The notes beneath the pieces were generated by a model that saw nothing but the letters and a program-made list of their open reading frames with translations, searched no databases and was not told the origin of the DNA. From a virus: a stretch of DNA of 42,774 nt. Shown in pieces: positions 24,512 to 33,577 of the stretch. The position numbers and the translations under genes are program-made. The stretch's first letter is position 1. Each line of letters begins with the position of its first letter. The stretch covers positions 1 to 42,774 of the IMG/VR virus record IMGVR_UViG_3300009100_000020; one strand, given 5' to 3'.

Positions 24512-24877
24512 TCAGCCGCCGATTTCCTCGCAGGTCGTGCCCTCGAAGCGAACGCGGATCTGGCCTTCTCGGGTGTTGTTCTCGAAGGCCGATTTGCAAG
24601 CGGCTTCCTTGAGCACGTAGGTCTTGCCGTTCATCAGCTCGGCAGTCACCGTGACGTCAACCATGGCGTCGAGTACTTCCAAACTGACCTCTTGCGTGGT
24701 CGAAACGTCGCCCTCGATCCAGGGTACGCGCGGCAGCTCTTGATAGCCGTGCACGTAGTCCTGGCCCGCGAGCATGGTGCGTTCGACCGGCGACGATGAG
24801 ACGGTGAAGTTGCCACGCAACGGCAGTTGGTTGCCGTCGACCTTGAAATACGCCGTTCCGGCGATGGCTTGCGCCAT
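24512..24877 (-). CDS. tail tube protein (Mu gpM / FII-like)
   Basis: A 121-residue protein of the phage tail-tube family: AGTAYFKVDGNQLPLRGNF at the start, then SPVERTMLAGQDYVHGY, the conserved PxVPWIEGDV, and LMNGKTYVLKEAAC near the end. Its length equals Mu gpM (about 118 residues). It polymerises inside the sheath into the tube that crosses the cell envelope. It lies between sheath and chaperone genes, as expected, with its own leader containing a hairpin at 24926-24949. Confidence 0.9.
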   Translation of the reverse strand: MAQAIAGTAYFKVDGNQLPLRGNFTVSSSPVERTMLAGQDYVHGYQELPRVPWIEGDVSTTQEVSLEVLDAMVDVTVTAELMNGKTYVLKEAACKSAFENNTREGQIRVRFEGTTCEEIGG

Positions 24878-24925
24878 AGCGAGACTCCATCTGTTGGGGA
24901 ATGGCGCGCATCACTGCGGGCCGAG

Positions 24926-24949
24926 CGGCCGCGTCCCGCGTCGCGGCCG
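24926..24949 (-). other. hairpin between sheath and tube genes
   Basis: A perfect 8-base-pair inverted repeat (CGGCCGCG with CGCGGCCG) around an 8-base loop in the 113-base gap between the sheath stop (24991) and the tube start (24877). There is no T-run, so it is more likely an mRNA processing or stabilising stem than an intrinsic terminator. The rest of the gap shows no gene. Confidence 0.4.
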
Positions 24950-24990
24950 TTTGGATTGAGCGCGCGGGCGCTGACTCAAGTCGAGTCGTT

Positions 24991-26817
24991 TTAGCGGAGC
25001 ACTTCCTGATCTTGACCGCGCGAATACTGCAATCTGAACTGTACGAGCACGGCATATATACGTAACTGATTCACAAGATCTGGCGGCCATAGCACATTAA
25101 GCCTATTGGGGTTATTGGGGTCCCTTTCGACTATAAGGTGCTGCTTAAAGCTTTGGACGTCCTCCACTAAACCATTGAACTCATCTATCCTATATTGACT
25201 GACAAGCTCGGCCTTGACGATCTTTGGCGTGACGATCTTCTGCCCGACACCGAAGCGCGTGCCATCGTTCGCGAGCTTGTGGCGCGGGAACTTGGTGGTG
25301 ATGACATGGCGCTGATTGCGGATCAGCCTGGCGAGCGTGGCCATGGTGGTGACCAGCTCATAGGCATCGTCGCTCTGACTGTAGAGGTTGAGCTGATAAG
25401 TCGTGGTGTCGCGCATGATCATTGGCTGACCATCCGAGCCACGTTTCTGCGTCGACAGCCCGACACCCGACAGGGTGTTGAGTTCGGGCAGGATGAAAGA
25501 CTCTTCGGGATGCGCCGACAGCACCTTGTTGAGCGAAAGCGTCTGCAACGGCCTGGCCGGATCGTTGGTCAGGGCGCGCGCAGCTTTCGCGGCGTAGGCC
25601 GCCGCCCATTCCCAAGTCGGCGTCGGCGACAATTCTTCGACCGCCATCACTGCGAGCGGGCCGAAGTTCGGTGATACACCGCCCGCGGCCTGATCACCCC
25701 ACACCACCAGGTCGGAGAAGTTGTCACGCCGGGCGCAGAACAGATGGCCATAGAGCTGGCGCATCCATCCCCAGCGGCCGGTGTCGGTAAATCCCCATTC
25801 CTGGCAAAAATCGAATAGCGTGTTGCTTTCGGTGTTGGGCAACGCGACGTATTCGTATTCGTGCTCGCCGAGATTGGCGATGGCGTCGGCAAAGTCAGGT
25901 TCGCCGCCGCCGACCACGCCGCCGGTACCAGCGCCGAGATGCGGCGGCACGGCCATGGTCAGACCGGGAGGCAATTCCTGCCCACCCACCTTGCCGTAAT
26001 AATTGAGCTGCAAGGTGATGTCGTTGCCGTTCTTGCCCGGTGTCTTGCACGTGATCGTCACGTCAGGACCAGCCGCCACTGCCGTGACTTGCAACGACGG
26101 TTCGTCATTGATGGCAAAGGCCAGCTCGGTCGCCATGGTGGCTGGCGTGTCGGTTGTGCCGACGGCAATGCCGACATGATGACCGCCGATATAGAGATGC
26201 ACCATCCCGGCTTCGACCGGCGCCGTCTGAAACGTGATCTTGGCGGCGGCTTGCGTCGAGCCCGAAAGCGGCGCCACCGGTAGCGCCCAGATCTCGTGCG
26301 CGAAATTGTTGGCAAAGGCAGCGGCGAACATCGACGCGATTTCCGAGCCCTGACCATATTGGCGGTCGGCCTGCGCTTGCGTGCCGATGGGCTTGGGAAT
26401 GTTCGGCGTGCCAATCCCGGCGCCTTGCGAGACGACGTCCGGCACCCACGTCAGATTGAACGTCGCGCCGATGCCTGCGCCGTTGGTGGTAACTTGCATC
26501 ACCGGATTCACCGGCGGCGTCGCTTCGGCGGAAATGCTCCCGGCATCGGTGATGGTGACGGTCGCCACGGCGCCAGTCGTGATGGTGGCCACGGTCAGCA
26601 CAACGCCATTGTCCAGGTTGATCGTATTGCCGACCGCATAGCCGCTGCCACCGGCGGCGACGGTCGCGGTGGAAACCTTTTGCGTTGAGATGATCATGGT
26701 TCCGACGATCAGAATGGGTTGCCGGATGATCGGCAAGCCCGCCATCGACGGGTCGACTTCGGCCCAGAACAAAGGCATGCGCCATTGGGCGGGAATGGCA
26801 TCAAAGCTGATAGGCAT
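24991..26817 (-). CDS. tail sheath protein (Mu gpL family) with an inserted GGSGY domain
   Basis: A 608-residue contractile sheath protein. The beginning MPISFDAIPAQWRMPLFWAE and the segments GQGSEIASMFAAAFANN, HEIWALPVAPLSGSTQAA and the C-terminal NLYSQSDDAYELVTTMATL, IRNQRHVITTKFPRHKLA match Mu gpL-like sheaths. Between residues about 45 and 130 lies an extra beta-rich module with GGSGYAVGNTINLDNG, ATVTITDAGSIS and GAGIGATFNL; this module type is found as add-on domains in other phage structural proteins. Mu gpL has about 495 residues, so the insertion accounts for most of the extra length. It would lie on the outer face if it follows the first strand of the sheath fold, but that is inferred. 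Confidence 0.9.
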   Translation of the reverse strand: MPISFDAIPAQWRMPLFWAEVDPSMAGLPIIRQPILIVGTMIISTQKVSTATVAAGGSGYAVGNTINLDNGVVLTVATITTGAVATVTITDAGSISAEATPPVNPVMQVTTNGAGIGATFNLTWVPDVVSQGAGIGTPNIPKPIGTQAQADRQYGQGSEIASMFAAAFANNFAHEIWALPVAPLSGSTQAAAKITFQTAPVEAGMVHLYIGGHHVGIAVGTTDTPATMATELAFAINDEPSLQVTAVAAGPDVTITCKTPGKNGNDITLQLNYYGKVGGQELPPGLTMAVPPHLGAGTGGVVGGGEPDFADAIANLGEHEYEYVALPNTESNTLFDFCQEWGFTDTGRWGWMRQLYGHLFCARRDNFSDLVVWGDQAAGGVSPNFGPLAVMAVEELSPTPTWEWAAAYAAKAARALTNDPARPLQTLSLNKVLSAHPEESFILPELNTLSGVGLSTQKRGSDGQPMIMRDTTTYQLNLYSQSDDAYELVTTMATLARLIRNQRHVITTKFPRHKLANDGTRFGVGQKIVTPKIVKAELVSQYRIDEFNGLVEDVQSFKQHLIVERDPNNPNRLNVLWPPDLVNQLRIYAVLVQFRLQYSRGQDQEVLR

Positions 26818-26879
26818 GGGGGTTTCTCCATCGAGAGGGATTGGCGCGTCTCACGACGGGCCGGTGATGCAGGAAGGCG

Positions 26880-27266
26880 TTACGCCCTCGAGGCCGCGGG
26901 CGCGGGCTTGGTCGGCTCGGTTTCGGTCGCGGGCTCACGCGGCGGCTGGCGTTGCCCTTGCCGCGGCGCCTCGAGCTGCTGCTGGTGCGGCTCGGCCTGG
27001 TGCTCGCCATGCTCGGCTTGTCGATCGAGCACGATTGATCCCTCGCGTAACCGCCGGTGCGTGAATGTGTCGTTCGGCCACTCGACGGACTGATTTATGT
27101 CGGGCATGAAGCGCTTATGCGTGACGCCGTGGCGCAGCGCCTTGCGATATTTTTCTTCGCTTGCGCGTACGCGCACGACTTCGGGCTTAGTCGCGCCCCT
27201 ATGCTCCCTCCGCTTGGGCATGCCGACGCTGGTGCTGCCGTGCGTTTTCGAAACGATCTCAACCAT
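26880..27266 (-). CDS. small gp38-like (DUF2635-like) protein preceding the sheath
   Basis: A 128-residue protein. The part FMPDINQSVEWPNDTFTHR followed by RLREGSIVLD resembles the end of DUF2635 proteins (Mu gp38), which end in a YWRRRLxDGDVVL-like motif. This is preceded by a basic N-terminal half and followed by a disordered Gln/Pro/Glu-rich tail (HQQQLEAPRQGQRQPPREP). It is encoded directly before the sheath gene, the same place as gp38 in Mu. It differs in being about twice the usual length. The role in tails is unknown in the family. Confidence 0.55.
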   Translation of the reverse strand: MVEIVSKTHGSTSVGMPKRREHRGATKPEVVRVRASEEKYRKALRHGVTHKRFMPDINQSVEWPNDTFTHRRLREGSIVLDRQAEHGEHQAEPHQQQLEAPRQGQRQPPREPATETEPTKPAPAASRA

Positions 27267-27268
27267 GG

Positions 27269-27904
27269 TTATTCCTCTCGGGTTTGCTTGGCTTGCTTTG
27301 CTGCTTGTGAAGTCGGTACGGTCCAGTCAGCGATGATCGGCGGCCGCGTCGGGCTGTCGGGATCTTCGGGATAGGGATAGCTGACCTTGAAATGCATCTG
27401 TTCGAACACGTCGGTGACGATCGGCTCGAAGCGCGTGCGATAGGTCAGCGTCAGCGTCATCTGCATTTCGAGCGTCGGCGTTTCATTGTCGCGGCCGGCT
27501 GCGCCCGGCACATGATCGCAGTCGCCGCCAGTGATGGATTCGACCTGCACGCCATTCGGAAAGGTGTGCCAATCCGGGTCGTGCAACAGCTTCATGATTG
27601 ACCAGTGCCCGGCGTCGGCAAGTTCTTCTGCCAGCTCGGGATCATTATTCTGGACGATGTAGGACAAGCCGAGCTTGAGCTTGTGCAGAAAGTGCGGCTC
27701 GGTGAGATTGTTGGATCCATCCTCGCTGAATTGCTCGCCCATGTAGTAAACGCCCAAGTAAGGAATGTGCTCGGGCTGGATTGCCTTGGCCGTAGTGCGG
27801 CTGAATTTGGCAACCGACGTGAATGGCGGAATGAGCTTGCAGCGCTCGAGGATGCCGTTGCGGATCAGCAGACCATAGGAGTTGACATTGACGGTTGCGG
27901 TCAT
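27269..27904 (-). CDS. tail terminator-like protein (Mu gp37 position)
   Basis: A 211-residue protein with VNVNSYGLLIRNGILERCKL at the start and a central region (FLHKLKLGLSYIVQNNDP, ADAGHWSIMKLLHDPDWHT) ending in a beta-rich TPTLEMQMTLTLTYRTRFEP. Position between neck genes and gp38-like gene is that of the tail terminator or gp37-type protein, which caps the tube and joins it to the head. Sequence similarity to Mu gp37 is not obvious by eye. The start overlaps the preceding gene by four bases. Confidence 0.55.
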   Translation of the reverse strand: MTATVNVNSYGLLIRNGILERCKLIPPFTSVAKFSRTTAKAIQPEHIPYLGVYYMGEQFSEDGSNNLTEPHFLHKLKLGLSYIVQNNDPELAEELADAGHWSIMKLLHDPDWHTFPNGVQVESITGGDCDHVPGAAGRDNETPTLEMQMTLTLTYRTRFEPIVTDVFEQMHFKVSYPYPEDPDSPTRPPIIADWTVPTSQAAKQAKQTREE

Positions 27905-28293
27905 TGGTCAAACTCGTATGTCGCTGTCGGCGTCGGCTTCGCGGTGACGATCCTGCGCAGCGTCACGGTGATGGCGCCACCTGCATTGCCGGCACCTGCC
28001 AGATCCAGCACTTCGAACAAGCCGCCGGGCACGCCCTGATGAAACGGAATGTCGATGGTGTCGCCTTGCATCGGCAGCACCGGGAATTCGGCAATCAGGA
28101 TGTCGATATAAGAGCGCGCATCCGACAGGATGCCGCCGTCTTCGGTCATCACGTCCAATTCCTTGGTGTCGTAATAGCCGCGCGCGCCATAGGCCGGTTG
28201 GCCTGGCTGCGAGACGATTGGCGTCACCGTGATCGGCCGCGCCCAGGTGTCCCACAGCGGCAAGTAAAGGCTGTCGGTGAGATTGAATAGCAT
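27901..28293 (-). CDS. head-tail joining/stopper-like protein
   Basis: A 130-residue beta-rich protein (RPITVTPIVSQPGQPAYGA, YIDILIAEFPVLPMQGDTI, GGAITVTLRRIVTAKPTP). The order connector, neck (gp10-like), this gene and terminator suggests a stopper or head-tail joining subunit. It is linked to both neighbours by overlapping stop/start codons. No family name could be fixed by eye. Confidence 0.5.
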   Translation of the reverse strand: MLFNLTDSLYLPLWDTWARPITVTPIVSQPGQPAYGARGYYDTKELDVMTEDGGILSDARSYIDILIAEFPVLPMQGDTIDIPFHQGVPGGLFEVLDLAGAGNAGGAITVTLRRIVTAKPTPTATYEFDQ

Positions 28294-28829
28294 CAGGCCG
28301 CCGCCTTGGCTCGAGCTGCGCGCAGCCGCGTGACGAAGTTCTGTGCTTCATCGCCGGCAATGACGCGCAAGTGGAAGCGCTGACGGTTAGTCACACTACT
28401 GACGCCGACATACATCGGCTTGAGCTTGCCGCTGCCGCTGCCCACCATTCCGCGAACAGGAACACGCGATGATCGAACCGCCAGATATTTTTTACCGGGC
28501 GGGCGGATTAACTTGCCTTTGAAGTTGCGAGCCCTGCCGCGGTGCGGCGGGATCGGAATCCACAGCAACGGCTTGCCGATGCTGGTGCCGCCGTATTCGT
28601 ACATGTGCAGGAAGCCGGGCTTCAAATAGACGCCGATGCGATAGCCCATGCCGCCGGGCTCGGCCTTGAATTGGGTTTCCAGATTTTTTGCCCAACGCCC
28701 GCCGTTGTGCATGCTGCCGGCGATGTCCTTGCGCGAGCGCTCGCGAATGGTGCGCGAGGTTTCCACCACGGCGTCGCGCACCACGGTGGCGTAGTCGACC
28801 AGATTGGTTTTGAGTTCGATGGAAAACAT
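28293..28829 (-). CDS. neck/tail completion protein, HK97 gp10-like or DUF6441-like
   Basis: A 178-residue basic protein: MFSIELKTNLVDYATVVRD, RTIRERSRKDIAGSMHNG, GRWAKNLETQF, LLWIPIPPHRGRARN and a Lys/Ala-rich end. The pattern of an amphipathic N-terminal helix, a GRW segment and a LLWIPIP strand fits the gp10-like/DUF6441-type virion morphogenesis proteins. It begins in a TGATG overlap with the connector gene. In contractile phages this protein helps close the neck. Confidence 0.55.
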   Translation of the reverse strand: MFSIELKTNLVDYATVVRDAVVETSRTIRERSRKDIAGSMHNGGRWAKNLETQFKAEPGGMGYRIGVYLKPGFLHMYEYGGTSIGKPLLWIPIPPHRGRARNFKGKLIRPPGKKYLAVRSSRVPVRGMVGSGSGKLKPMYVGVSSVTNRQRFHLRVIAGDEAQNFVTRLRAARAKAAA

Positions 28830-29485
28830 CAGATGTAGAATCGGGTGAATTTCGACAGGATGTTTTTGACCGCGGTGGTTTGGATGCTCGGCCCGGTCGT
28901 GGTCGCGGCCGCGCCTGCCATGTCCTTGGGCGAGAAATAAATGACTCGGCTTTCCTTGTGCGCCAACATACGAATGCCGCTGCCGCCGGTGGCTGCGGCC
29001 GCCGCTTCGGTGCGGAAGCTGCGCACCATCAGGCCCGCGACCTGCTGCAACGGCAGCGGCGCTTCATCCGGCAGCACATAACCGCCGGTGTAGGTCACCA
29101 CGATTTCGCTCGAGCAACCGCCGAACAGAATGAGCTTGCCGGTGAGTTCTTCGATTTCGTAATCGAACACCAGATTGCCGCTCGGCGACTCGACGCTTTC
29201 GATGTCAACAGCCTTGACCGGATAATGCGTCAGCCAGATCCGGCAGGTGCCATCGGGGCAGCATACCGGCGCCACACAGCGCCAGATTTCTTCTACCTTT
29301 TCCTTGCCGAAGATGCGGTTGCAATCCCAGGCGATGGCTTCGGAGTTTTGCGAGATCAGCATTTGCAGTTGTGCGTCGGTGCTGACGTCACCGGCCGGGA
29401 TGCCGAGCAAGATCTTGCAATCGTCGACCGTGATCAGGTCGTGCGACGCCGCGGGCTCGAGGATGTTGACGGTGACGTCGCTCAT
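28829..29485 (-). CDS. head-tail connector (gp6-like adaptor)
   Basis: A 218-residue protein with the features of gp6-type portal adaptors: a start of beta-strand then ITVDDCKILLGIPAGDVSTD (as in ITLAEAKxxLxI...D), DAQLQMLISQNSEAIAWDC, and TYTGGYVLPDEAPLPLQQVA, followed by an Ala-rich helix. The phrase YTGGY..P...P..L..A is characteristic of this family. It would form the ring below the portal. A CCPDGTC motif (residues near 74-80) adds cysteines that are unusual here. Confidence 0.72.
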   Translation of the reverse strand: MSDVTVNILEPAASHDLITVDDCKILLGIPAGDVSTDAQLQMLISQNSEAIAWDCNRIFGKEKVEEIWRCVAPVCCPDGTCRIWLTHYPVKAVDIESVESPSGNLVFDYEIEELTGKLILFGGCSSEIVVTYTGGYVLPDEAPLPLQQVAGLMVRSFRTEAAAAATGGSGIRMLAHKESRVIYFSPKDMAGAAATTTGPSIQTTAVKNILSKFTRFYI

Positions 29486-29685
29486 GACTGCAACAACTCG
29501 ACCAGCTTGGCGTTGCGGCGGCGCTCGCGTGCCAGCAACAGCATCAGCGCATGGCGGGCGCGGGCAGGGTCGCGCTCGAGCGCCAGGCGCGCGGGCGGAC
29601 GGGCGGCTGCGGACAGCTCGGCCGCGCCGTGCTTAAGCTCGGCCACGCGTGCGCTGGCCAGCAGCGATTGCTTGAGCCGGTTCAT
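29482..29685 (-). CDS. small helical Ala/Arg-rich protein
   Basis: A 67-residue protein ([38 protein letters not shown]), predicted to be almost wholly alpha-helical. Both ends overlap neighbours by four bases (ATGA), which argues for translation. It lies between the collagen-like fibre gene and the connector, so it may be a scaffold or a chaperone-like helper for one of them. No family recognised. Confidence 0.5.
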   Translation of the reverse strand: MNRLKQSLLASARVAELKHGAAELSAAARPPARLALERDPARARHALMLLLARERRRNAKLVELLQS

Positions 29686-30923
29686 TTGGTTTCCGTGTGG
29701 AATTGCTCGAACAGCTCGCGCAGCGGTAATGCCACTTCATCGCCGTCGGACATGACAGCAATTGCACGATAACTGGCGCGGTCGATTCGCCATTTGACGA
29801 TGCGGGCGCCGGGCGGGCCTTGCTCGCCCTTCACGCCGCGCTCGCCAGGGCGGCCAGGCTCACCATCGCGGCCAGGCTTGCCCGCGCGGCCGACGCCGCA
29901 GAGAAGTTGCCAGCCCTCACCAGGACAAGGGCCGGGCGCGTCCTTCAACGCAACGAAGCTCGAACCGTTGACCATGACTAAGTCGAGCCGGGCATATTCG
30001 GCTTCGGCCTGGTGCAGCCCGCGCGGGTTGATGGCAGCACCGTCGCGACCGCCGACCGCCAAGCAGATCCAATCGGCGCTATGGCCGGGCCTGGTCGCGG
30101 TATCCTTGAGCGCCTGGTAGCAGGCGCCATCGCAGGCGAAGACGTCGCCTTCATAGGCGACCGTATCCGGCCGCCACAGCTTGCCCTTCGGCAGCTTGCC
30201 GCGTGGACCTTCCGCGCCGCGCTCACCGGCGACCCCGCGCTCGCCTTGCGGTCCGGACGGTCCCGGTGGTCCGGGTGGGCCGTCAACGCCAGGCTGGCCG
30301 GGCGGCCCTTGCTCACCGATGGCCCCGCGTTCGCCCTGCGGACCGGGCGGGCCGTTAGCACCGGGCTGACCGGATGGGCCTTGCTCGCCTATCGGCCCCG
30401 TTGCCCCTGCCGCGCCGGGCGCACCGGGCTCGCCGTCTTTGCCAGGCTGACCGGCTTCGCCAGGCTCGCCCTTTTCGCCGCGCTCGCCTTGATCGCCCTT
30501 ATCGCCGATAGCGCCAGGCGGCCCCGCGGCGCCTGCTGGCCCTTGCTCGCCTTGCAGTCCTTGCTCGCCGACATCGCCTTTCTCTCCCTTGCTGCCGGGC
30601 TCGCCATTGATGCCAGGCGGCCCTGGTAGGCCGGGCGGCCCGCGCTCGCCGATTTCGCCAGGTTCGCCGGTGTCGCCTTTCTCACCGCGCTCGCCTGGCG
30701 CGCCGTCGCGCACGCGCGCCAGACAGTCATCCACGACACGCCGCACTTCCTCGCGTAGCTCGGCGTTTTGCGCGCGCAGCTCGGCAATGGTGGCGCGCGC
30801 CTGCGCCTCGATTGTCTCGCGCTCGCGTGCCCATTGGCGGCGCTGCTCGGCAATGACCTGGCCGAGTGCGGCGCGAAGTTCGTCAAGCTCGCCGTCGAGC
30901 TGCAAAGCGTAAGCGTGATTCAT
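29682..30923 (-). CDS. collagen-like fibre with coiled coil and carbohydrate-binding-like modules, in the head module
   Basis: A 413-residue protein. Residues 1-75 form a long charged coiled coil ([37 protein letters not shown]). Residues about 76-245 are uninterrupted Gly-X-Y triplets ([19 protein letters not shown]). Two short modules follow: [19 protein letters not shown]...CYQAL and [19 protein letters not shown], each like the W/Y-rich CBM5/12-type chitin-binding folds often fused to phage fibres. A second short collagen segment ([16 protein letters not shown]) then precedes a C-terminal beta domain. It is placed between the portal and the connectors, not in the tail-fibre cluster. A trimeric head or neck fibre is therefore likely. 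No known receptor. Confidence 0.75.
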   Translation of the reverse strand: MNHAYALQLDGELDELRAALGQVIAEQRRQWARERETIEAQARATIAELRAQNAELREEVRRVVDDCLARVRDGAPGERGEKGDTGEPGEIGERGPPGLPGPPGINGEPGSKGEKGDVGEQGLQGEQGPAGAAGPPGAIGDKGDQGERGEKGEPGEAGQPGKDGEPGAPGAAGATGPIGEQGPSGQPGANGPPGPQGERGAIGEQGPPGQPGVDGPPGPPGPSGPQGERGVAGERGAEGPRGKLPKGKLWRPDTVAYEGDVFACDGACYQALKDTATRPGHSADWICLAVGGRDGAAINPRGLHQAEAEYARLDLVMVNGSSFVALKDAPGPCPGEGWQLLCGVGRAGKPGRDGEPGRPGERGVKGEQGPPGARIVKWRIDRASYRAIAVMSDGDEVALPLRELFEQFHTETK

Positions 30924-33502
30924 TCTTCCTCGCTTTCGCCTTCATCGGATTCCCCGGCCTCGATGCGAGCCTTGACGGCATCAGAAATCTTTTTGGCCGC
31001 GGCGTCATCGCCGTCGTCGAGAATGTCCTGATGCAGCTCGGCGTCTTGGTAGTTGCCGTCGTCGTCGATGTAAAAGAATTCTTTCGACTTGGGATTTTTC
31101 GTTCCGGTCTTCGGCGGCAGGTCGTCGGCGCGCACGACGCGGAAATGTTTTGCCGCAGATTTCTTTTTGCCGACATAGGCATCGAAGCGCGCCATCGATT
31201 CCTTGTCGCCGAAAACCAGCTTGCCCTCCCATGACGAGCCCAGCAACATTTGCTTGCCAAATGCGCTATCGGCAATGGCCCATATTGCCTTCGGGTCGTT
31301 GCTCTTGAGCGCGCCGCCGATTTGAGATTGCACCATCGCCAGCACTTCGGGAGTTGATTTTCCCAGCCTGCGATTGATCGACTCGCGGATCTTGCTCCAA
31401 GCGCCTTTGGTTGGAACGTAGCCATATTTGGCCCAGGCATAGCCGCCGACGTCGAGATTGGCTTTTGTCTCAAGATGCTTGATGCCAAGGTCGCGGTAGG
31501 TCTGCACATTTCCTGCAAGCAACTTTTTGCCGACGCCCTTGGATTGCGCTTCCTTGCTGACTTCGAACAGATCCGAAGTTGCAACGTTGCGTTTGACATC
31601 TATCGAGCGCTGAAATTCGCCGACGGTTTTGCCGCCTTCCTTGAGCTTGCCGCTAATCTCTATAAGATGCTCGCGGGTCTGTTTGCCGCCCGGCTTGCTG
31701 GTGCCGACATTGAAGCTGCGCAGCGACACCGTCATGTCGCCTTGTGCATCGCCGAGAAATGATTTTTTGAAATCACCGGGATCCATTCCGACGCTATCGT
31801 TCCAGACTTCAAGAAACTCCTTTTCGTCCACAGTCGAAACTTTGACGCCCTCTTGCTTGAACTTGCTGGTGCTTTCGACCTTGACCTTTTCCTTGCCGCC
31901 GCCCTTGCCGCCGCCGCTTGTCTCATCGCCACCGCTGCCCGGTTCACTGCCGCACAATAAGCCCGTCTCGGGATCCTGGCAGAAGTCGCGCAGCACAATG
32001 CGCCGGTCATATTCATCCGCCAGTGCGAGCAAGCTGCGGCGCTCACGCACGATGTTGGCCTTTTTCGGCGGCGGCTTGTCTTCGTCGTCGGACTCGAGCT
32101 TGGCGGGTTGCGGTTTGCCGGGCGGTGGCGCACCAGGTGCAGGCGCGGGCGGCGGATGCGGACCGGTCGAGAACGGCGACGGGCTGGTGGGGATGCCTGC
32201 CGCGGCAGACAGCGGCACGACCTGCTGTTGGACGCGCGGCTCATCGCCATGCGCGACTTTGGGATAGCTCTCGAGGTTGCGTGCTTCGTTAGGCGCCAGG
32301 ATGCCGCCCTGCACGGCACGCGCCAGGCTTTCGATGCGATCCTTGAACAGCGAGCGCAGCAACGCCGCGGTGTCCAGCTCAAGGTATTCGTCTGGCACGC
32401 CTTTGAGCTGGAACAGCACGCCAAAGGCTTCTTCGATATGCGAAAGACAGAACCCGAGCCCGCTGCTGACCCATGCCTGGTAAAGCGCTTCCACCGATGA
32501 AAACGCGGTGCCGCGGCCGCTCTTGTCGGACACGCCGAGCACCGCCAGCGGAATGCGAAACGCGAGCGCGATCTGTTCGTCGCTCATCTGTTTCATTTCC
32601 GCGACTTGCGAATCTTTGCCCGGCGTCGACCACGGTTGCACTTTCAAGCCAGCGGTCAGAATCGGCGTGCCGCCTGGTCCGCAGCCGTCGAGCCCGGCGG
32701 CTTGCTCGCGCCAGCGCTGGCGCAGCTCATCGACTTGCTGGCGGTTGAGCACCAGATCGGTCGACAGGATGGCCGAAGGCCGCGCCTGGTTGAGATAGAA
32801 CGCCGTCTGCTGTGCATTGATTGCCGAGCTGGTAGCAATCTCGGACAGCGCAGCGGTCAGCGGCGTCTCGCCGACCAGCGGGAATGGTTGCCGGCGGCGG
32901 ATGCAATGCAGGCGCACGTGCAGCACGTCGCGCATTGGCACCACCAGGCGCGCGTCCGGCGCCAGGCGCTTTTCAATCACATCGTTGCCGGCCAAGTGAT
33001 AAAAAATCTCGCCGTTATAGGCGAGCTGCGGCTTGCACTGGAATGGATCGAACATATGCAACGATTCAATCTCGAAGCGATTGTTGCGCAGCGCCAACGC
33101 ATAGGCGTTGCCCTCGAGATAGACCGAGCGCGTCAGATTCAACATGAAATCTGAAATGCTCTGATAGTCATTCGGATGGCGCAGGATGCGCGATAGCGCC
33201 GAATTGGTCACGCGCTCGCGGCCGCCGTTGGCTTTGCTGCGCCAATGGTCGCCTGGCAGCATGGCCACGGTCTGCGCGTAGGCCGATACGCATGCTTCCA
33301 CCATGGCGGATTGGCTTGAGCCGCCATAGGGATCCATCCCGGTTTGCCACCAGTTGATGGGCGCCCCGTCAGGAAGCCAGCCGCCGGTGACGGGCAGATA
33401 GTACGGCCCCGACCGCGGCTCGCCTTCGACCGCGCGCAACACCGCATTGGCATAGACATTTTGCGCCGCCGAGATGACGACGGGCGCAAGCGCCGTATCC
33501 AT
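30920..33502 (-). CDS. portal protein fused to a C-terminal GNAT-like extension
   Basis: An 860-residue protein. Residues 1-430 are a HK97-type portal: [52 protein letters not shown], and [21 protein letters not shown] near 303-323. Residues 436-480 are a Pro-rich linker. Residues 500-545 contain [19 protein letters not shown] and a Gly/Lys run. Residues about 585-702 are a separate domain with [29 protein letters not shown] and [10 protein letters not shown]; the QxxGxG and following helix/strand order look like acetyl-CoA-binding GNAT enzymes. An acidic tail ends the protein ([22 protein letters not shown]). Typical portals are about 400-450 residues, so half of this protein is extra. Its start is preceded by a possible terminator and it overlaps the collagen gene by four bases. 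Confidence 0.78.
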   Translation of the reverse strand: MDTALAPVVISAAQNVYANAVLRAVEGEPRSGPYYLPVTGGWLPDGAPINWWQTGMDPYGGSSQSAMVEACVSAYAQTVAMLPGDHWRSKANGGRERVTNSALSRILRHPNDYQSISDFMLNLTRSVYLEGNAYALALRNNRFEIESLHMFDPFQCKPQLAYNGEIFYHLAGNDVIEKRLAPDARLVVPMRDVLHVRLHCIRRRQPFPLVGETPLTAALSEIATSSAINAQQTAFYLNQARPSAILSTDLVLNRQQVDELRQRWREQAAGLDGCGPGGTPILTAGLKVQPWSTPGKDSQVAEMKQMSDEQIALAFRIPLAVLGVSDKSGRGTAFSSVEALYQAWVSSGLGFCLSHIEEAFGVLFQLKGVPDEYLELDTAALLRSLFKDRIESLARAVQGGILAPNEARNLESYPKVAHGDEPRVQQQVVPLSAAAGIPTSPSPFSTGPHPPPAPAPGAPPPGKPQPAKLESDDEDKPPPKKANIVRERRSLLALADEYDRRIVLRDFCQDPETGLLCGSEPGSGGDETSGGGKGGGKEKVKVESTSKFKQEGVKVSTVDEKEFLEVWNDSVGMDPGDFKKSFLGDAQGDMTVSLRSFNVGTSKPGGKQTREHLIEISGKLKEGGKTVGEFQRSIDVKRNVATSDLFEVSKEAQSKGVGKKLLAGNVQTYRDLGIKHLETKANLDVGGYAWAKYGYVPTKGAWSKIRESINRRLGKSTPEVLAMVQSQIGGALKSNDPKAIWAIADSAFGKQMLLGSSWEGKLVFGDKESMARFDAYVGKKKSAAKHFRVVRADDLPPKTGTKNPKSKEFFYIDDDGNYQDAELHQDILDDGDDAAAKKISDAVKARIEAGESDEGESEEE

Positions 33503-33532
33503 TTTGAGCCTATGTGTGAAAGTGTAAAAAGT

Positions 33533-33563
33533 GAGTCCCCGCGCCGGGACGGAGAAGGGACTC
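33533..33563 (-). terminator. possible intrinsic terminator before the portal gene
   Basis: GAGTCCC (33533-33539) and GGGACTC (33557-33563) form a 7-base-pair stem with a 17-base loop. On the minus strand the stem is followed by AC and five T residues (33526-33530). It lies in the 75-base gap after the 103-residue gene and could reduce transcription from the capsid gene into the portal, which is needed in only 12 copies. The loop is long, so strength is uncertain. Confidence 0.4.
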
Positions 33564-33577
33564 CAAGTCGGGAGGAT

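Noticed and set aside
30181-30720. A DNA repeat array in the collagen gene
   Set aside because: The periodicity of nine bases is that of Gly-X-Y codons in an intact reading frame and needs no further DNA-level explanation.
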